A DNA stretch of 64,000 nucleotides from Desulfovibrio sp. (lineage in GTDB: Bacteria; Desulfobacterota; Desulfovibrionia; Desulfovibrionales; Desulfovibrionaceae), in assembly GCF_019422935.1 (NCBI RefSeq), contig NZ_JAHZCJ010000001.1, positions 62,001 to 126,000 of the forward strand. The letters are read 5' to 3'. Below, piece after piece: positions 19,161 through 28,224 of this stretch. Each line of letters starts with the position of its first letter. Position 1 is the stretch's first letter. The notes under the pieces were generated by a model. That model had not been told where the DNA came from. It searched no databases and worked only from the letters and a program-made list of their open reading frames with translations. The translations under genes were made by a program, and so were the position numbers.

Positions 19161-20030
19161 GTGAAAGTTGTCGTTTGCGCCAAGAAGGATCTTGCAGGAT
19201 GTGTCGCCCTTAACAGACTGCTGGCAGCCATTGCCCCCAGGCACGATGTTTTTGTGGTTCTTTCAGATTACGTGCTGGACGCGGAGTGCAGCAATGCCTA
19301 TGCGGCAAGCCTTGTGGCCCATGAGCGGAATATGGTGCTTGAGCACATTCTGCCCTGGCTGGAGGCCCGCTTTCCTGAGGGTAATGCGGCGCAGTGTCAG
19401 ACCTATGCGGGCCTGAAAAAGCGTTATGGCATTGATATGGAGATGTGGGGCCCCATGCGGTCGCCCGCCTCCCGGCAAGCCATGCGCGACCTTGCGCCGG
19501 ACGTCGTCATCTCCTGCCGTTACGACTACGTTATTCCCACTGAAGTTATCGATATGCCCCGGCTTGGCACCTATGGCATGCATCCCGGCGCGCTGCCTGA
19601 CCTGCAAGGCCTGTGCAGCCCTTTTCGGGCCATGGAGCATGGCAATGAGCACTCTGGCTGTACGCTTTTCCACCTTGACGCAGGGCTGGATACCGGCCCC
19701 ATAGTGGAGATCGGCTGGTGGCCCATCAACTATGACCGCTCCCTGCTGTGGAACTTTGTGCATACCTATTTTGCGGGTATCGACGCCCTGTTGCGGCACC
19801 TGCCGGACCTGGAGGCGGGGCGCGAGCTGACAACCCATGTGCAGAGCAGCGAAGGGCGAAAATACTTCAGCTATCCTACCGAAGACGAATTCCGCAGCTT
19901 TATCCAGAAGGGCGGGCATATCGTCCTGCCCGAAGATTATCATGAAGTTCTGTCGTGGTTTCTGCCCGGTGGCCTGACAGATCCCGCCATGCCCGAGCTG
20001 TGGGCGCTGGTTAGTTCTTTGGAGTCCTGA
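19161..20030 (+). CDS. Formyltransferase-fold protein
   Basis: 289 aa, GTG start with AAAGGA upstream. The central part matches the formyl_trans_N fold: DVVISCRYDYVIP, then GMHPGALPDLQGLCSPFRAM (the SLLP-like loop with His) and TLFHLDAGLDTGPIV (catalytic Asp). In methionyl-tRNA and GAR formyltransferases an Asn two residues before the His belongs to the catalytic triad; here that position is Gly. It is too short and divergent to be Fmt. A sugar, amine or peptide formylation role is possible, and the nearby NRPS locus makes tailoring imaginable, but nothing proves it. The 3' end overlaps the convergent MFS gene by 20 bases. Confidence 0.6.
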   Translation: MKVVVCAKKDLAGCVALNRLLAAIAPRHDVFVVLSDYVLDAECSNAYAASLVAHERNMVLEHILPWLEARFPEGNAAQCQTYAGLKKRYGIDMEMWGPMRSPASRQAMRDLAPDVVISCRYDYVIPTEVIDMPRLGTYGMHPGALPDLQGLCSPFRAMEHGNEHSGCTLFHLDAGLDTGPIVEIGWWPINYDRSLLWNFVHTYFAGIDALLRHLPDLEAGRELTTHVQSSEGRKYFSYPTEDEFRSFIQKGGHIVLPEDYHEVLSWFLPGGLTDPAMPELWALVSSLES

Positions 20031-22413
20031 GCCGCCACATCAGGTGGAACAGCAAGGAAAGGGCGCAGACGATGCCGCCCATGAGCAGCAGCGCACTGGC
20101 TGGAGTCACGACGGTTACGGCAATGCCAAACACCACAGGCCCCGCCACCTGCCCCATGCGCTCCAGGCCCCGATAAATTGAGGCTGTCTTTTCGCGCCCC
20201 AGGGTTTGCGCCGAAGCAAGCGTGAGAACGCAGATCATGGACGCCGGGGCAGCCAGACACTGGGCCAGACCAAGGGAGATGACCGCAGCGGCGGCCCCGG
20301 CCATAGTTGTGGCCGTTGCCGCAATGAGCAGCGTAATGCCGGAGAGCAGGCCCGTGAGCGTCAGGAACAGGGATTTGTCTTTTCTGCGATCTATCCATTT
20401 GCCAAGCAATGGCCCCGCCGTGATAAAACACAGGCCGTAAAGCATGAATATACGGCCGATATCCGACTGATCCACATGAGCGTTTGCCAGCCTCAGGGGC
20501 AGCAGATAGTGCAAAAATCCGGTCAGACACATGGCGGCGGGTATGCCCACCAGCCAGAGTATCATGTGCATGCGCGGGTCTTGCAGCAATTGCATGCAAC
20601 CTGAAAACATGTGCCCCTGCACGGCGGTCTGCGCGCCAGCCCCCTGCCCGCTCACGTTGCCGGAACTGCTTGCTGCGGCCTCTGCGGGTTCCTTGCCAAG
20701 CATCACGGTGAACAGGGCCAGCAATATGGTGCAGGAGCCGGTCGCCAGCACCGCCTGAAACGAGACATGATCCGCCAGCATGGCTCCCGCTGCGGAGCCG
20801 CAGATGCTGCCGGAAAAAATGCCAGCGAACACGCTGGTGAGCCCCGCCCCGGCATTGGCCTTGCCCAGGGTGCCGATCTGTCCGGCCATGAGCACAAGGC
20901 CAAAGCCGAAGCCTGTGGCAACGCGCCCCAGAATAAGCAGGTGCAGGCTGTTGGCCATGCCGCCCATCATCAGTCCCACCGCCGCAGCCAGAGTGCCTGC
21001 GGCAAAGACCTTTCGCCAGCCGTAGCGCAATGAAAATCCGCCGGAAAACAGCAGGGCAAAGCCCGCGCTGACCATCTCTGCCGAAATGGGCAGGCCAATG
21101 GCCACATCGCGGCTCAGGCCCATGAACGGTTCGTACAACTGGCGGGCCAGCAGGGGAATGAACGATATACCCATGTCGTAGCCCAAAAAGAACACAAAGC
21201 CCGCTGCCCGCAAGGCCTGCACGGCTAGGGAGTGGTGGCTGCCTCCAAGGGCGTTCGCCGCAGCATCCGGCGGCAGGTTGCGTTGCGCAATAAGGCCCAG
21301 CAGTTTTGAGAGTTCCAGCAACAGCAAAAAGCTGATGAGCAGCGAGGCTCCTAGGTCAAGAGCCAGCGCCGATATACGGGCTGTGATGGCCTGAGGCTGC
21401 ACTGCCAGTTGCAGACGCAGCACCTCCTGCTTTTGGCGGAAGCGGCTGGGCCAGTAGGTGCTCAGTGATTTTTCAACCGTGAGCGCGGGGTCGGGCACGT
21501 GCCCGGCATAGGCTACCACCTTGCCTTCCGGGGTCAGCAGTTGTGCGCCCGCAAGCTCGCTGTTGGCTGCAAGCAACTGCTCAAGCGCCTGATCCTTGCC
21601 GCGCAGACTCGCGATATCTACGCCTTTGTGAATGAGGTATTCAAAATCGCGCCCGGTACCTTCGGCGAGGATGTCGGCCTTGGTGCGAACGGCCTGTTTG
21701 ACGAAGGTATCGAACAGCACCAGTGTGCCACAGGCGTAGAGCAACTGCGATGTGCCAATGATGATGAGCAGCATTCTGGTCATGCCTGAAAGGCTTGTGC
21801 CCACCGCGCGTTGCCCGGTCAGCAGACCAAGACGCCCGGCCAGAATCAGCCCCGCCACAAGGCAGGCCGCTGCCAGCAGCAGGGATGACAGACGCAGGAA
21901 ATCTTCTGTAGCCGCATTGATGGGCTTGCCGTCAATGTCCACCAGCAGGTGTCCTACAGGCGTTTTGTTGCTCAGGGGTATGCTCAGGCGGTAGCCATCG
22001 GCGGTTTTGATTGCGCCTTGCGGGCCGTCTTTGCCCTCGCTGGTCTGCGGGGCTGGACCGACAGGCAATGTACCTTCCGTTGCTGGGCCTTGGGCTGGCT
22101 GCACGTAGAGCGTGGAACCCCTGGCATCAATAATGGCCACACGTTTGATGCCCGCCGCGCTCTGTCCCAATTCCGCCAGCATTTCGTCCATCCCGGCGAA
22201 CGAAGCCAGCGGTTTGCCAAAGCGCATGCCGCGTTCAATATCGCGGGCCAGACGTTCAGCACCGCTGCGATAGCCGGAAAGCACCATGTCGGTTGCCAGC
22301 GTATTCAGCGTGGAAACAGAGAGCAGCACGTTGAAGCCCAGAGTAACCAGCAGAACTCCAAGCCCGAGCAGCAGGGCATTGATGCGCAGTTTGCGCGTGG
22401 CGCGGATAAGCAC
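20011..22413 (-). CDS. MFS transporter fused to N-terminal periplasmic sensor domains
   Basis: 800 aa, GTG start with AAGGA seven bases upstream. Layout from hydrophobicity: membrane helix (~11-32), periplasmic domain (~35-165), two membrane helices (~175-200 and ~217-240), a second periplasmic domain (~240-355), a helix (~360-380), then about 12 helices of a major facilitator (~395-795). The loop LRYGWRKVFA is the MFS cytoplasmic 'G-R-x-x-R'-like signature region, and a second copy is near GKWIDRRKD. The first part resembles chemoreceptor-type sensor input, so transport may be gated by a ligand. It lies nine bases after a PF04392-like binding protein gene. The substrate is unknown; peptide export or drug efflux is possible. 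Confidence 0.75.
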   Translation of the reverse strand: MLIRATRKLRINALLLGLGVLLVTLGFNVLLSVSTLNTLATDMVLSGYRSGAERLARDIERGMRFGKPLASFAGMDEMLAELGQSAAGIKRVAIIDARGSTLYVQPAQGPATEGTLPVGPAPQTSEGKDGPQGAIKTADGYRLSIPLSNKTPVGHLLVDIDGKPINAATEDFLRLSSLLLAAACLVAGLILAGRLGLLTGQRAVGTSLSGMTRMLLIIIGTSQLLYACGTLVLFDTFVKQAVRTKADILAEGTGRDFEYLIHKGVDIASLRGKDQALEQLLAANSELAGAQLLTPEGKVVAYAGHVPDPALTVEKSLSTYWPSRFRQKQEVLRLQLAVQPQAITARISALALDLGASLLISFLLLLELSKLLGLIAQRNLPPDAAANALGGSHHSLAVQALRAAGFVFFLGYDMGISFIPLLARQLYEPFMGLSRDVAIGLPISAEMVSAGFALLFSGGFSLRYGWRKVFAAGTLAAAVGLMMGGMANSLHLLILGRVATGFGFGLVLMAGQIGTLGKANAGAGLTSVFAGIFSGSICGSAAGAMLADHVSFQAVLATGSCTILLALFTVMLGKEPAEAAASSSGNVSGQGAGAQTAVQGHMFSGCMQLLQDPRMHMILWLVGIPAAMCLTGFLHYLLPLRLANAHVDQSDIGRIFMLYGLCFITAGPLLGKWIDRRKDKSLFLTLTGLLSGITLLIAATATTMAGAAAAVISLGLAQCLAAPASMICVLTLASAQTLGREKTASIYRGLERMGQVAGPVVFGIAVTVVTPASALLLMGGIVCALSLLFHLMWRLRTPKN

Positions 22414-22422
22414 GGGAAATCC

Positions 22423-23568
22423 TTAGGGGGTACCGGGGTGCGGCTGGCTGATGGTTTCGTGCAGTTCGTCCGCCGTTACCAGCACGTCAAAGGGAAAATC
22501 AAAGCCGATGGCCTTGGCGGTGGCAAGGTTCAGGGCAATGGAAGGCTCGGACTGGTCAAGCATGGGCAGGGTGCGCGGCTGCGTGCCGCTGAGTATGGCG
22601 TGAGCCTGCCCGGCAAGAGCTATGCCGCTGGGGCCGAAATTCCAGGTGGAAAAGCCCATGAGCGCTCCGGCTTTGACATATTCCGACCCGTCACGCGCAA
22701 AGGTGGGAATCTTCCACTGATTCAGCTTTTGCAGCAGCGGGGCCATGCCTTCGCCGCCGATATCAAAGCAGTTCAGCGGGCCGATAAAGAAGGCGTCCAT
22801 GCCCTGCTTGCGCAGGTCGTCCAGACCCTTGCGGCATTCTTCCGTACTTTCGGCGGAGGAGAGGCCATCGTAGAGCACAAGGGTAAATCCCAGCTCCGAG
22901 GCAATGGCCTGAGCATCGCCAAGTGCCGCGTAGACGCGGCCTTCCTGACTGTTCTGGAACATGATGCCCATTTTGTGAAAGCGCACCACATCGTAAAAAA
23001 CGCGGAACATGGAGGACCAGCGGTCAACTTCCACCCGGCAGGTAAAGTTGTCCACGCCTGAATCCTGCGCGCTTTTGACAACCCCGGCAGCCACAGGGTC
23101 AGCCATGCCCATGCCCAGGATGGGCAAACGGCCATCGTTGACAGCCAGCAAGGCCTTGACCGCCGCCGTGCCCATGCCCACCACAAGGTCAAGATCCTTG
23201 CGTTGCAAAAGCTGTTTTGCCATTTCAGGCAGGCGGCGCATCTGCGCTGGTTCCCAGCCGGGGCTGAAGCGTGCGTCAGCAGGGTATTCGCAACGGATGT
23301 CGTCATACTTGCCCATACCGTCGCGAAAGGCGCTCCATGTATTGTCAAACAGCCAGAACGGCCCGGCCTCAAGATAGCCGATGCGTTTTACAGGCGGATT
23401 GGCCCAGGCGGGAGGGCAGGAGGCTAGAATCAGCCCGCCCAGAAAGAGTATGGCAAGAATCAGCGAGGTCAGGCGCTGCAAAAATGCGGCTGCATGGGGG
23501 CGGTGCCCCTGATTTTGCTGCGGGCGCAGCAAAAGGCATGGGCCGTTGGCTGTAATTGGAAAAAGCAT
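22423..23568 (-). CDS. PF04392-type ABC substrate-binding-like protein (copy 1)
   Basis: 381 aa with a hydrophobic signal region (~residues 31-55, ending CPPAWA) that predicts export. The mature part has the two-lobed periplasmic-binding fold of the ABC_sub_bind family (TrpX-like): KRIGYLEAGPFW at the start, DLDLVVGMGTAAVKALL, PILGMGMADPVAAGVV, then a second lobe with ALMGFSTWNFGPSGIALAGQAHAIL. No ABC permease or ATPase of that type is nearby. A paralogue lies at 28225-29358. It sits in a tight operon with the sensor-MFS gene downstream. The ligand is unknown. The start is uncertain because no strong ribosome site is seen. Confidence 0.75.
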   Translation of the reverse strand: MLFPITANGPCLLLRPQQNQGHRPHAAAFLQRLTSLILAILFLGGLILASCPPAWANPPVKRIGYLEAGPFWLFDNTWSAFRDGMGKYDDIRCEYPADARFSPGWEPAQMRRLPEMAKQLLQRKDLDLVVGMGTAAVKALLAVNDGRLPILGMGMADPVAAGVVKSAQDSGVDNFTCRVEVDRWSSMFRVFYDVVRFHKMGIMFQNSQEGRVYAALGDAQAIASELGFTLVLYDGLSSAESTEECRKGLDDLRKQGMDAFFIGPLNCFDIGGEGMAPLLQKLNQWKIPTFARDGSEYVKAGALMGFSTWNFGPSGIALAGQAHAILSGTQPRTLPMLDQSEPSIALNLATAKAIGFDFPFDVLVTADELHETISQPHPGTP

Positions 23569-23622
23569 GTCTACTGCGCCGCGTGAAAGAGTGTGTTCAT
23601 CAGAACTGTATCCGTATGCAGC

Positions 23623-23790
23623 CTAGCATCCCGTGGGTTTTTTGGGGCTTGAGGCGATGACAAGCAGCAGCCCCACCAGGGGAGTCAGCAGAACACTGGC
23701 AAAAAAGTTGCCCCAGAATCCCAGCCGGGAATTGATGCCCAAAAGCCCGATCAGCAGGCTCATGCCCAGTATGAGAGCGAACAATAGCAC
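23623..23790 (-). CDS. 55-aa two-helix membrane peptide
   Basis: GTG start at 23790 with GGGAGG six bases upstream, stop TAG at 23623. The protein has two hydrophobic helices (residues ~1-18, LLFALILGMSLLIGLLGI, and ~28-46, NFFASVLLTPLVGLLLVIA) and a short basic tail SSPKKPTGC. It starts 12 bases after the stop of the SPFH gene, in the same operon. Good ribosome site, spacing and composition support a real gene. It may be a small partner of the SPFH membrane protein, which is inference from position. Confidence 0.6.
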   Translation of the reverse strand: MLLFALILGMSLLIGLLGINSRLGFWGNFFASVLLTPLVGLLLVIASSPKKPTGC

Positions 23791-23802
23791 AGCGGGCCTC
23801 CC

Positions 23803-25113
23803 TTATTGCCTTACAGCGCCGCCACGGTGCGGTTGCAGCAGTGTTTTATTCAACCTCTGGATGTAATCCGATACATTTTCTCCGGGGGCGATCCAGCCAG
23901 CCCCGGCGGGCGCTTGGGCTTCGGCAGCCGCGGCAGAATCCTGCCTTGCGGCGTCGTTACGTGCCCCGTACTTCGGCGCATACTGCGCCCCGGATTGGGA
24001 TTCGTGCTGGATTTGAGGGCGCAGGCCGGAATGTGAATTGGGGCGGAACGGGGGCGTTTTGCCGGGTTCGGGCCGCATCTGCCCTGGCTGAACTTGGCCA
24101 GGCCGTACGCCATCGGGCCGCTTCTGGTCCGGGCTTTCCGCATCTGTTCCCGACATATCCGGTTTGGCAGGCGTCTGCTGGCTTCCCTGAGCGGGAGCCT
24201 TGGGGGCCGCCCCCTGATTGGCTGTTTTGCCGGAGTTTGCCGCATCGGGCGCGGCAGCGCCAGTGGGTGAATCTGCATTGAGAATAACAGGCAGACCATC
24301 CTTGCCGCCGATCACAACCACCTTGGCGTTGGACGAACCCGCAAGCTCCTTGGTGGCCTGAATGCCTTCGTAGCGCAGGAAGTTCTGCGTCATGTTCTCG
24401 TTGACAAGCGTCTGGTAGGCCTTGATGCCTTCGCCTTCAATGGTCTTGCGGCGGGCTTCCTGCTGGGCTTCAAGCAGAATGTACTTGTAGCGCAGGTAGT
24501 CCTGCTCCGCTATGAGCTTGCGTTCAATGGCCTCGCGCAGCACTTCGGGCAGGGTGATGCTTTTGACCACAAAACCCTGAATAAGTACGGGGATGCGCCC
24601 CATTTCTTCCACCGCGTCCACCAGCATCTGGTCTTGCAGTTCCTGCCGCGCTGTGGAGTAAAGGTCGTCTGGCCGGTAGCTGCCGATGGTTTGCCGCACG
24701 GCGGAATTCATGATGGGAATGACGACCTTGTCGCGGTAGTTAGGCCCGATTTCCTGATGCAGGTTGGGCAGGCGGTCGCGGATGATCTGAAAGCGCAGTG
24801 AAATCTGCACGTTGATGGTCAGGCCGTCCACGGTCAGCACATCAATGTTCTGGGTTTCTTCCTGCACGCGCACATCATAGATGTACATGATGTTCCACGG
24901 CTGGATGAAATGTATGCCTTCCTCGTAGGTGTGCTGCAACTGTGTGCCGCCGCGAAAACGCGCATACAGAACGCCGAGCTCACCGGGCTTGATGGAAATG
25001 ACGATGCTCGGCCAGAGAAAGATGAGCAGCAGTGTTGCGACAGCACCCGTGATTATCAACCGCAGGCGATTGCGGCGCAACATTTCCCGTATATTTGCAC
25101 AGACGCTTTTCAT
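23803..25113 (-). CDS. SPFH/band-7 (prohibitin-like) membrane protein
   Basis: 436 aa. One N-terminal membrane helix (~18-38), then a clear SPFH domain (~40-235): KPGELGVLYARFRGGTQL, GIHFIQPWNIMYIYDVRVQE, LTVDGLTINVQISLRFQI, SAVRQTIGSYRPDDLY. A helical region (RKTIEGEGIKAYQTLVNEN) follows. The last ~150 residues are a low-complexity Pro/Gln/Ala tail, unusual for the family. SPFH proteins form large rings that organise membrane domains or protect membrane proteins. Its start overlaps the preceding stop (ATGA), so translation is coupled to the Cys-rich protein and, through it, to the exporter. Confidence 0.85.
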   Translation of the reverse strand: MKSVCANIREMLRRNRLRLIITGAVATLLLIFLWPSIVISIKPGELGVLYARFRGGTQLQHTYEEGIHFIQPWNIMYIYDVRVQEETQNIDVLTVDGLTINVQISLRFQIIRDRLPNLHQEIGPNYRDKVVIPIMNSAVRQTIGSYRPDDLYSTARQELQDQMLVDAVEEMGRIPVLIQGFVVKSITLPEVLREAIERKLIAEQDYLRYKYILLEAQQEARRKTIEGEGIKAYQTLVNENMTQNFLRYEGIQATKELAGSSNAKVVVIGGKDGLPVILNADSPTGAAAPDAANSGKTANQGAAPKAPAQGSQQTPAKPDMSGTDAESPDQKRPDGVRPGQVQPGQMRPEPGKTPPFRPNSHSGLRPQIQHESQSGAQYAPKYGARNDAARQDSAAAAEAQAPAGAGWIAPGENVSDYIQRLNKTLLQPHRGGAVRQ

Positions 25114-25601
25114 TGGTCCAACCGGTAGGTTTGCTGTGTATATTGCGCGGAGCCGCGCCAGAACATATCAAGCGTATAGTCTATGCACTGCCTTTCAAAC
25201 AGAATGCAGCGTTCTTTGTCGTCTTCCGTCTGGCCCATGCAGATATTGTAAAGAATGGGGCACATATCAACATTGAGCACAAATTCGCCAAGATTGGGGC
25301 GTGAATGGATTCCCTTGCGAGCGTGGCGCACAAGGCTCTTGACGTATTTGTTGTTGCAAATCTGAATGCGCTGCCCATAATCGTGGTTTTCTTCGTAACA
25401 TTTCAGCCTGTTCTGAATGGTTTGCGTGTTTTCCACAGCATTCACTTCAGAGGGCATGGTGTCGCGCACATTGTTGTACAGTTCGCGTACAAACTGGATG
25501 TTGGAATTGCCCGTAAGGTCTTTTGCCTCGGTCTCCTGCTCTGTATACAGGCACAGCAGGGCCGTCAGAAGGAGGGCAAGCCGCAGAAAATGGCTGCTCA
25601 T
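25110..25601 (-). CDS. Secreted cysteine-rich protein of unknown function
   Basis: 163 aa. A signal peptide (LRLALLLTALLCLYTEQETEA) is followed by a mature part of about 137 residues with six cysteines (KCY, ICN, MCPILYNICM, RCILFERQCI), enough for three disulfides or a metal or heme site. I do not recognise the family. Both ends show ATGA overlaps, with the exporter gene upstream and the SPFH gene downstream, which means tight translational coupling of the three. It is probably a periplasmic partner of the exporter or SPFH protein. Confidence 0.65.
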   Translation of the reverse strand: MSSHFLRLALLLTALLCLYTEQETEAKDLTGNSNIQFVRELYNNVRDTMPSEVNAVENTQTIQNRLKCYEENHDYGQRIQICNNKYVKSLVRHARKGIHSRPNLGEFVLNVDMCPILYNICMGQTEDDKERCILFERQCIDYTLDMFWRGSAQYTQQTYRLDQ

Positions 25602-27280
25602 ACCTGCGCCCCTTCGCCAAAAGGTTCTTCCACAAAGCCGCCTTCGCGCATGGTCAGCACCCTGTCGGCCACGTGGAAGTAGCGGTCGTCATGCGATATG
25701 GCCAGGATTGTGCCGCCCTGGCGGATGATGTCGGGCAGCAGTTCCTCATAAAAGTAGCGGCGGAAAACAGGGTCGAAATCCGCGGCCACCTCGTCAAATA
25801 GGTAGATGTGGCGCTTTTCAAGCAGCGCACAGGCCAGGGCAAGACGTTTGCGCTGCCCGGCGGAGAGATCAAGCGTGGAGAATGTGCCGTCTTCGAGCAG
25901 GCTCACCTTGGTTTCCATGTGCAGGGTGCGCAGCACGTCCGTGAGCTGGGCCGGGGTGATGTTCAGGCCGAGGGGGCGGGAAAAAAGGTGATAGTCTGTA
26001 GGCACAATGGTGAAGAGGTTGCGGTAGGATTCCATGTTGACGTCTGAAAGCATGACGTTGTTCAGGAACATTTCTCCGCTCTCGGGCGCGTACAGCCCGG
26101 CCAGCACCTTCATGAAGGTGGACTTGCCCGACCCGTTGCCGCCGCGAATAAACACCAGTTCGCCCTTGCGCAGTTCAAAGCTGTCTACTTCAATGCCAAA
26201 AAGCCGCATGCCGCTGCGGTCATGGTAGTCAAAACGCACATCGCGCAGGGCTATGGAATCAAAAGACGGCACAATGGGGTCGCCCTGCTGCCAGCGCGCC
26301 TTGACGCCCGCGCATTCAAAGGGTTCCGTCACTGCGTCTATCTGCGATTCCACAGCTGCAAGTTCCTGCAGGCTCATTTCTACCTTTGCCATCATGGGAA
26401 CCGAGGTGATCAGGCTGATGAGCGGGCTCAGGCTGAACATGCAGAGCACCAGCAGCGAGGAAGTTTCCGATGTTTCGAGGTTCAGAATTTTGGGCATGAT
26501 AAAAAGTATCAGCCCCAGAATCAGCAGATTGAACATGGCAAAAAATGATATGCCAAGGGCGTGTCTGTGTTCGGTGGCATCGCGGGCTTCTGATGCCACA
26601 GAAAGATCGGGGATGATCTGCTCGCCAAACAGCGCCGTAGTTTTGGGCTTGTGCATCTTGAGCTGCTGCAGACCGGCATAAAGGTCGCGCAGGCCTGCGC
26701 AAAAGCGCTGGTCGGCCTGCATGGCTGGCCCCATGTGCGCATGCACCTTGTTGATAAGGTGCAGAAAAATCCAGAACCCCATGGCAAGAAAAAGAAAAAC
26801 GCCCAGTGTACCGGGAATGGACACAGTTGCCATCTTGGCAAAAGAGAGGGCCACCATCACCGTGTTGGCAGAGGCCGCCACCAGCATACGGGCCGCTTCA
26901 ACCACCATTTCGCGTCCGTCAAGCAGGGCGGACTGGATACGGTTTTTGTCCAGTTTTTCATACTCCAGCAGGGAAACGCCGCGCAGCTTGGCGGCAATGC
27001 GCATGCGCCATTCCATGATGCCGCGCAGGGCAATCTGCGCCGAGCGCCCCGTTATGTAGCGGAAGAGAAAATAAAAGGAGGCGAGGCTCACCAGAAAAGC
27101 AAGAAAGGTGCTGAATTCCAGCCCGTCTTCAGAAAGCTGCTGCAAGCCCTGAAGCACCGAAAAAACGGCAAGCCCCTGCATGATGCCTGAACCGAGGCAC
27201 GCGGCGGCAATTTTTTTGCCTTCCTCGCCGGCCTGTTCCCACAGAAGTTTCAGAAAAAGCGATTCTTTCAGTTGCAGCAT
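25598..27280 (-). CDS. Cyclic-peptide-type ABC exporter (SyrD/PvdE-like)
   Basis: 560 aa, a fused half-transporter with about six membrane helices (residues ~20-290) and a C-terminal ATPase. The nucleotide-binding part shows Walker A GGNGSGKSTFMKVLAG, signature LSAGQRKRLALA and Walker B IYLFDEVAADFD with the catalytic Glu. The short linker, the FDYHDR A-loop area and the LLPDIIRQGGTILAISHDD end match the cyclic peptide transporter family that exports syringomycin, pyoverdine precursors and microcin-type peptides. With an NRPS locus close by, export of its product is the obvious suggestion, though two other genes and the biosynthetic operon lie in between. Confidence 0.85.
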   Translation of the reverse strand: MLQLKESLFLKLLWEQAGEEGKKIAAACLGSGIMQGLAVFSVLQGLQQLSEDGLEFSTFLAFLVSLASFYFLFRYITGRSAQIALRGIMEWRMRIAAKLRGVSLLEYEKLDKNRIQSALLDGREMVVEAARMLVAASANTVMVALSFAKMATVSIPGTLGVFLFLAMGFWIFLHLINKVHAHMGPAMQADQRFCAGLRDLYAGLQQLKMHKPKTTALFGEQIIPDLSVASEARDATEHRHALGISFFAMFNLLILGLILFIMPKILNLETSETSSLLVLCMFSLSPLISLITSVPMMAKVEMSLQELAAVESQIDAVTEPFECAGVKARWQQGDPIVPSFDSIALRDVRFDYHDRSGMRLFGIEVDSFELRKGELVFIRGGNGSGKSTFMKVLAGLYAPESGEMFLNNVMLSDVNMESYRNLFTIVPTDYHLFSRPLGLNITPAQLTDVLRTLHMETKVSLLEDGTFSTLDLSAGQRKRLALACALLEKRHIYLFDEVAADFDPVFRRYFYEELLPDIIRQGGTILAISHDDRYFHVADRVLTMREGGFVEEPFGEGAQV

Positions 27281-27489
27281 GTGGTTTTGTGGCCCCGGTG
27301 TTCAGGTGCGCCGCGCACTACAGCATGCCCGGCGGTCTTGTATGCGCCCCATTGCAGTGCAGGGGCTCTGGTAAATCAACAGTCAACGCTGCCGCAGCGG
27401 CAGCCACGGCCCTAGCAAGGGCGGCAGTTATGCTCTGGGGGCAACCTCGGCAAGTGTGCGGCTGGATACGGCGGGCGTCACAGCCAACA

Positions 27490-27525
27490 CTTCCGTAAGG
27501 GCCAGTTGCCCGGCCCATACGGAAG
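27490..27525. repeat. Hairpin in exporter upstream gap
   Basis: CTTCCGTA and TACGGAAG, extended by GGGCC/GGCCC, form a stem-loop about 36 bases after the end of the DUF697-like gene on the minus strand. No T-tract follows. It may be a weak terminator or a leader structure of the exporter. The rest of 27281-27560 has no gene I can support. Confidence 0.4.
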
Positions 27526-27560
27526 GTTCCGATTCCCGAAACCGTCAGAGATCGCCGATA

Positions 27561-28184
27561 CTAGGCCGCGTCTGTGCCCGCTTCTTTGGCGGGGGCTTCA
27601 GCGGCGGCTTCGTCCTTGGTTTCTTTTTTCATCTTGTTCTTGATCTTGCCGACGAAGGTTTTGCCTTCTTCAACCTTTTCCTTGAAGTAGGTCTTGGCTT
27701 CTTCGGCATTGAAATCAATCAGGTTGCCGCCCTTTCTGAAGTGGCGGTCAAAAACCCAGCCCAGGGCATAGGTGCTGGCGCCGCCCATGATGCTGATGGT
27801 TGCCGCGCCCGCAGTGAAGCCAATGACCGGAATGCTTTTCAGCAGCGAGGCAGCCAGGGGCACGCTTGCCGTGGTCAAAAAACCGCCGCAGAGCGAAGAA
27901 ATAATGGATTTGACGCGTTCTTTCTTGAATTCAACGCCGTGGGCCTGGGCCAGCGCGTGGATAAGCTCAATCTGGAGGGCAGAGAGGCCCAGAAAATCTA
28001 CAAGGGGCACCGGCACAAAACCAATGCCGATAGCGCCGTACACGCGCTTGCGGATGATGGTGTCCACCACTTCTTCCGAGGGGCAGGCGCGTTCGCACGT
28101 TTCCGTTTCAGCAGCGGTTTCGGCCTGGCAGGCTATCTGATCTTCCACGCCGTCGACCTTGTTTTCCAACGTATCTTTTGTCAT
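27561..28184 (-). CDS. DUF697-like (YcjF-type) membrane protein
   Basis: 207 aa from the ATG at 28184. An upstream in-frame ATG at 28271 adds basic residues without family similarity. The middle (residues ~45-150) has two hydrophobic segments around YGAIGIGFVPVPLVDFLGLS and VIGFTAGAATISIMGGASTYALGWVF, the pattern of DUF697/YcjF proteins, which are inner-membrane proteins of unknown role often near GTPases. The C-terminal 50 residues are Lys/Glu/Ala-rich. The gene follows a PF04392 binding protein gene by about 40 bases. A role in the peptide locus is not evident. Confidence 0.6.
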   Translation of the reverse strand: MTKDTLENKVDGVEDQIACQAETAAETETCERACPSEEVVDTIIRKRVYGAIGIGFVPVPLVDFLGLSALQIELIHALAQAHGVEFKKERVKSIISSLCGGFLTTASVPLAASLLKSIPVIGFTAGAATISIMGGASTYALGWVFDRHFRKGGNLIDFNAEEAKTYFKEKVEEGKTFVGKIKNKMKKETKDEAAAEAPAKEAGTDAA

Positions 28185-28224
28185 GTGCAACCTCGTTGTG
28201 ACCGGTTTCAGGGTTACGGGAAAT

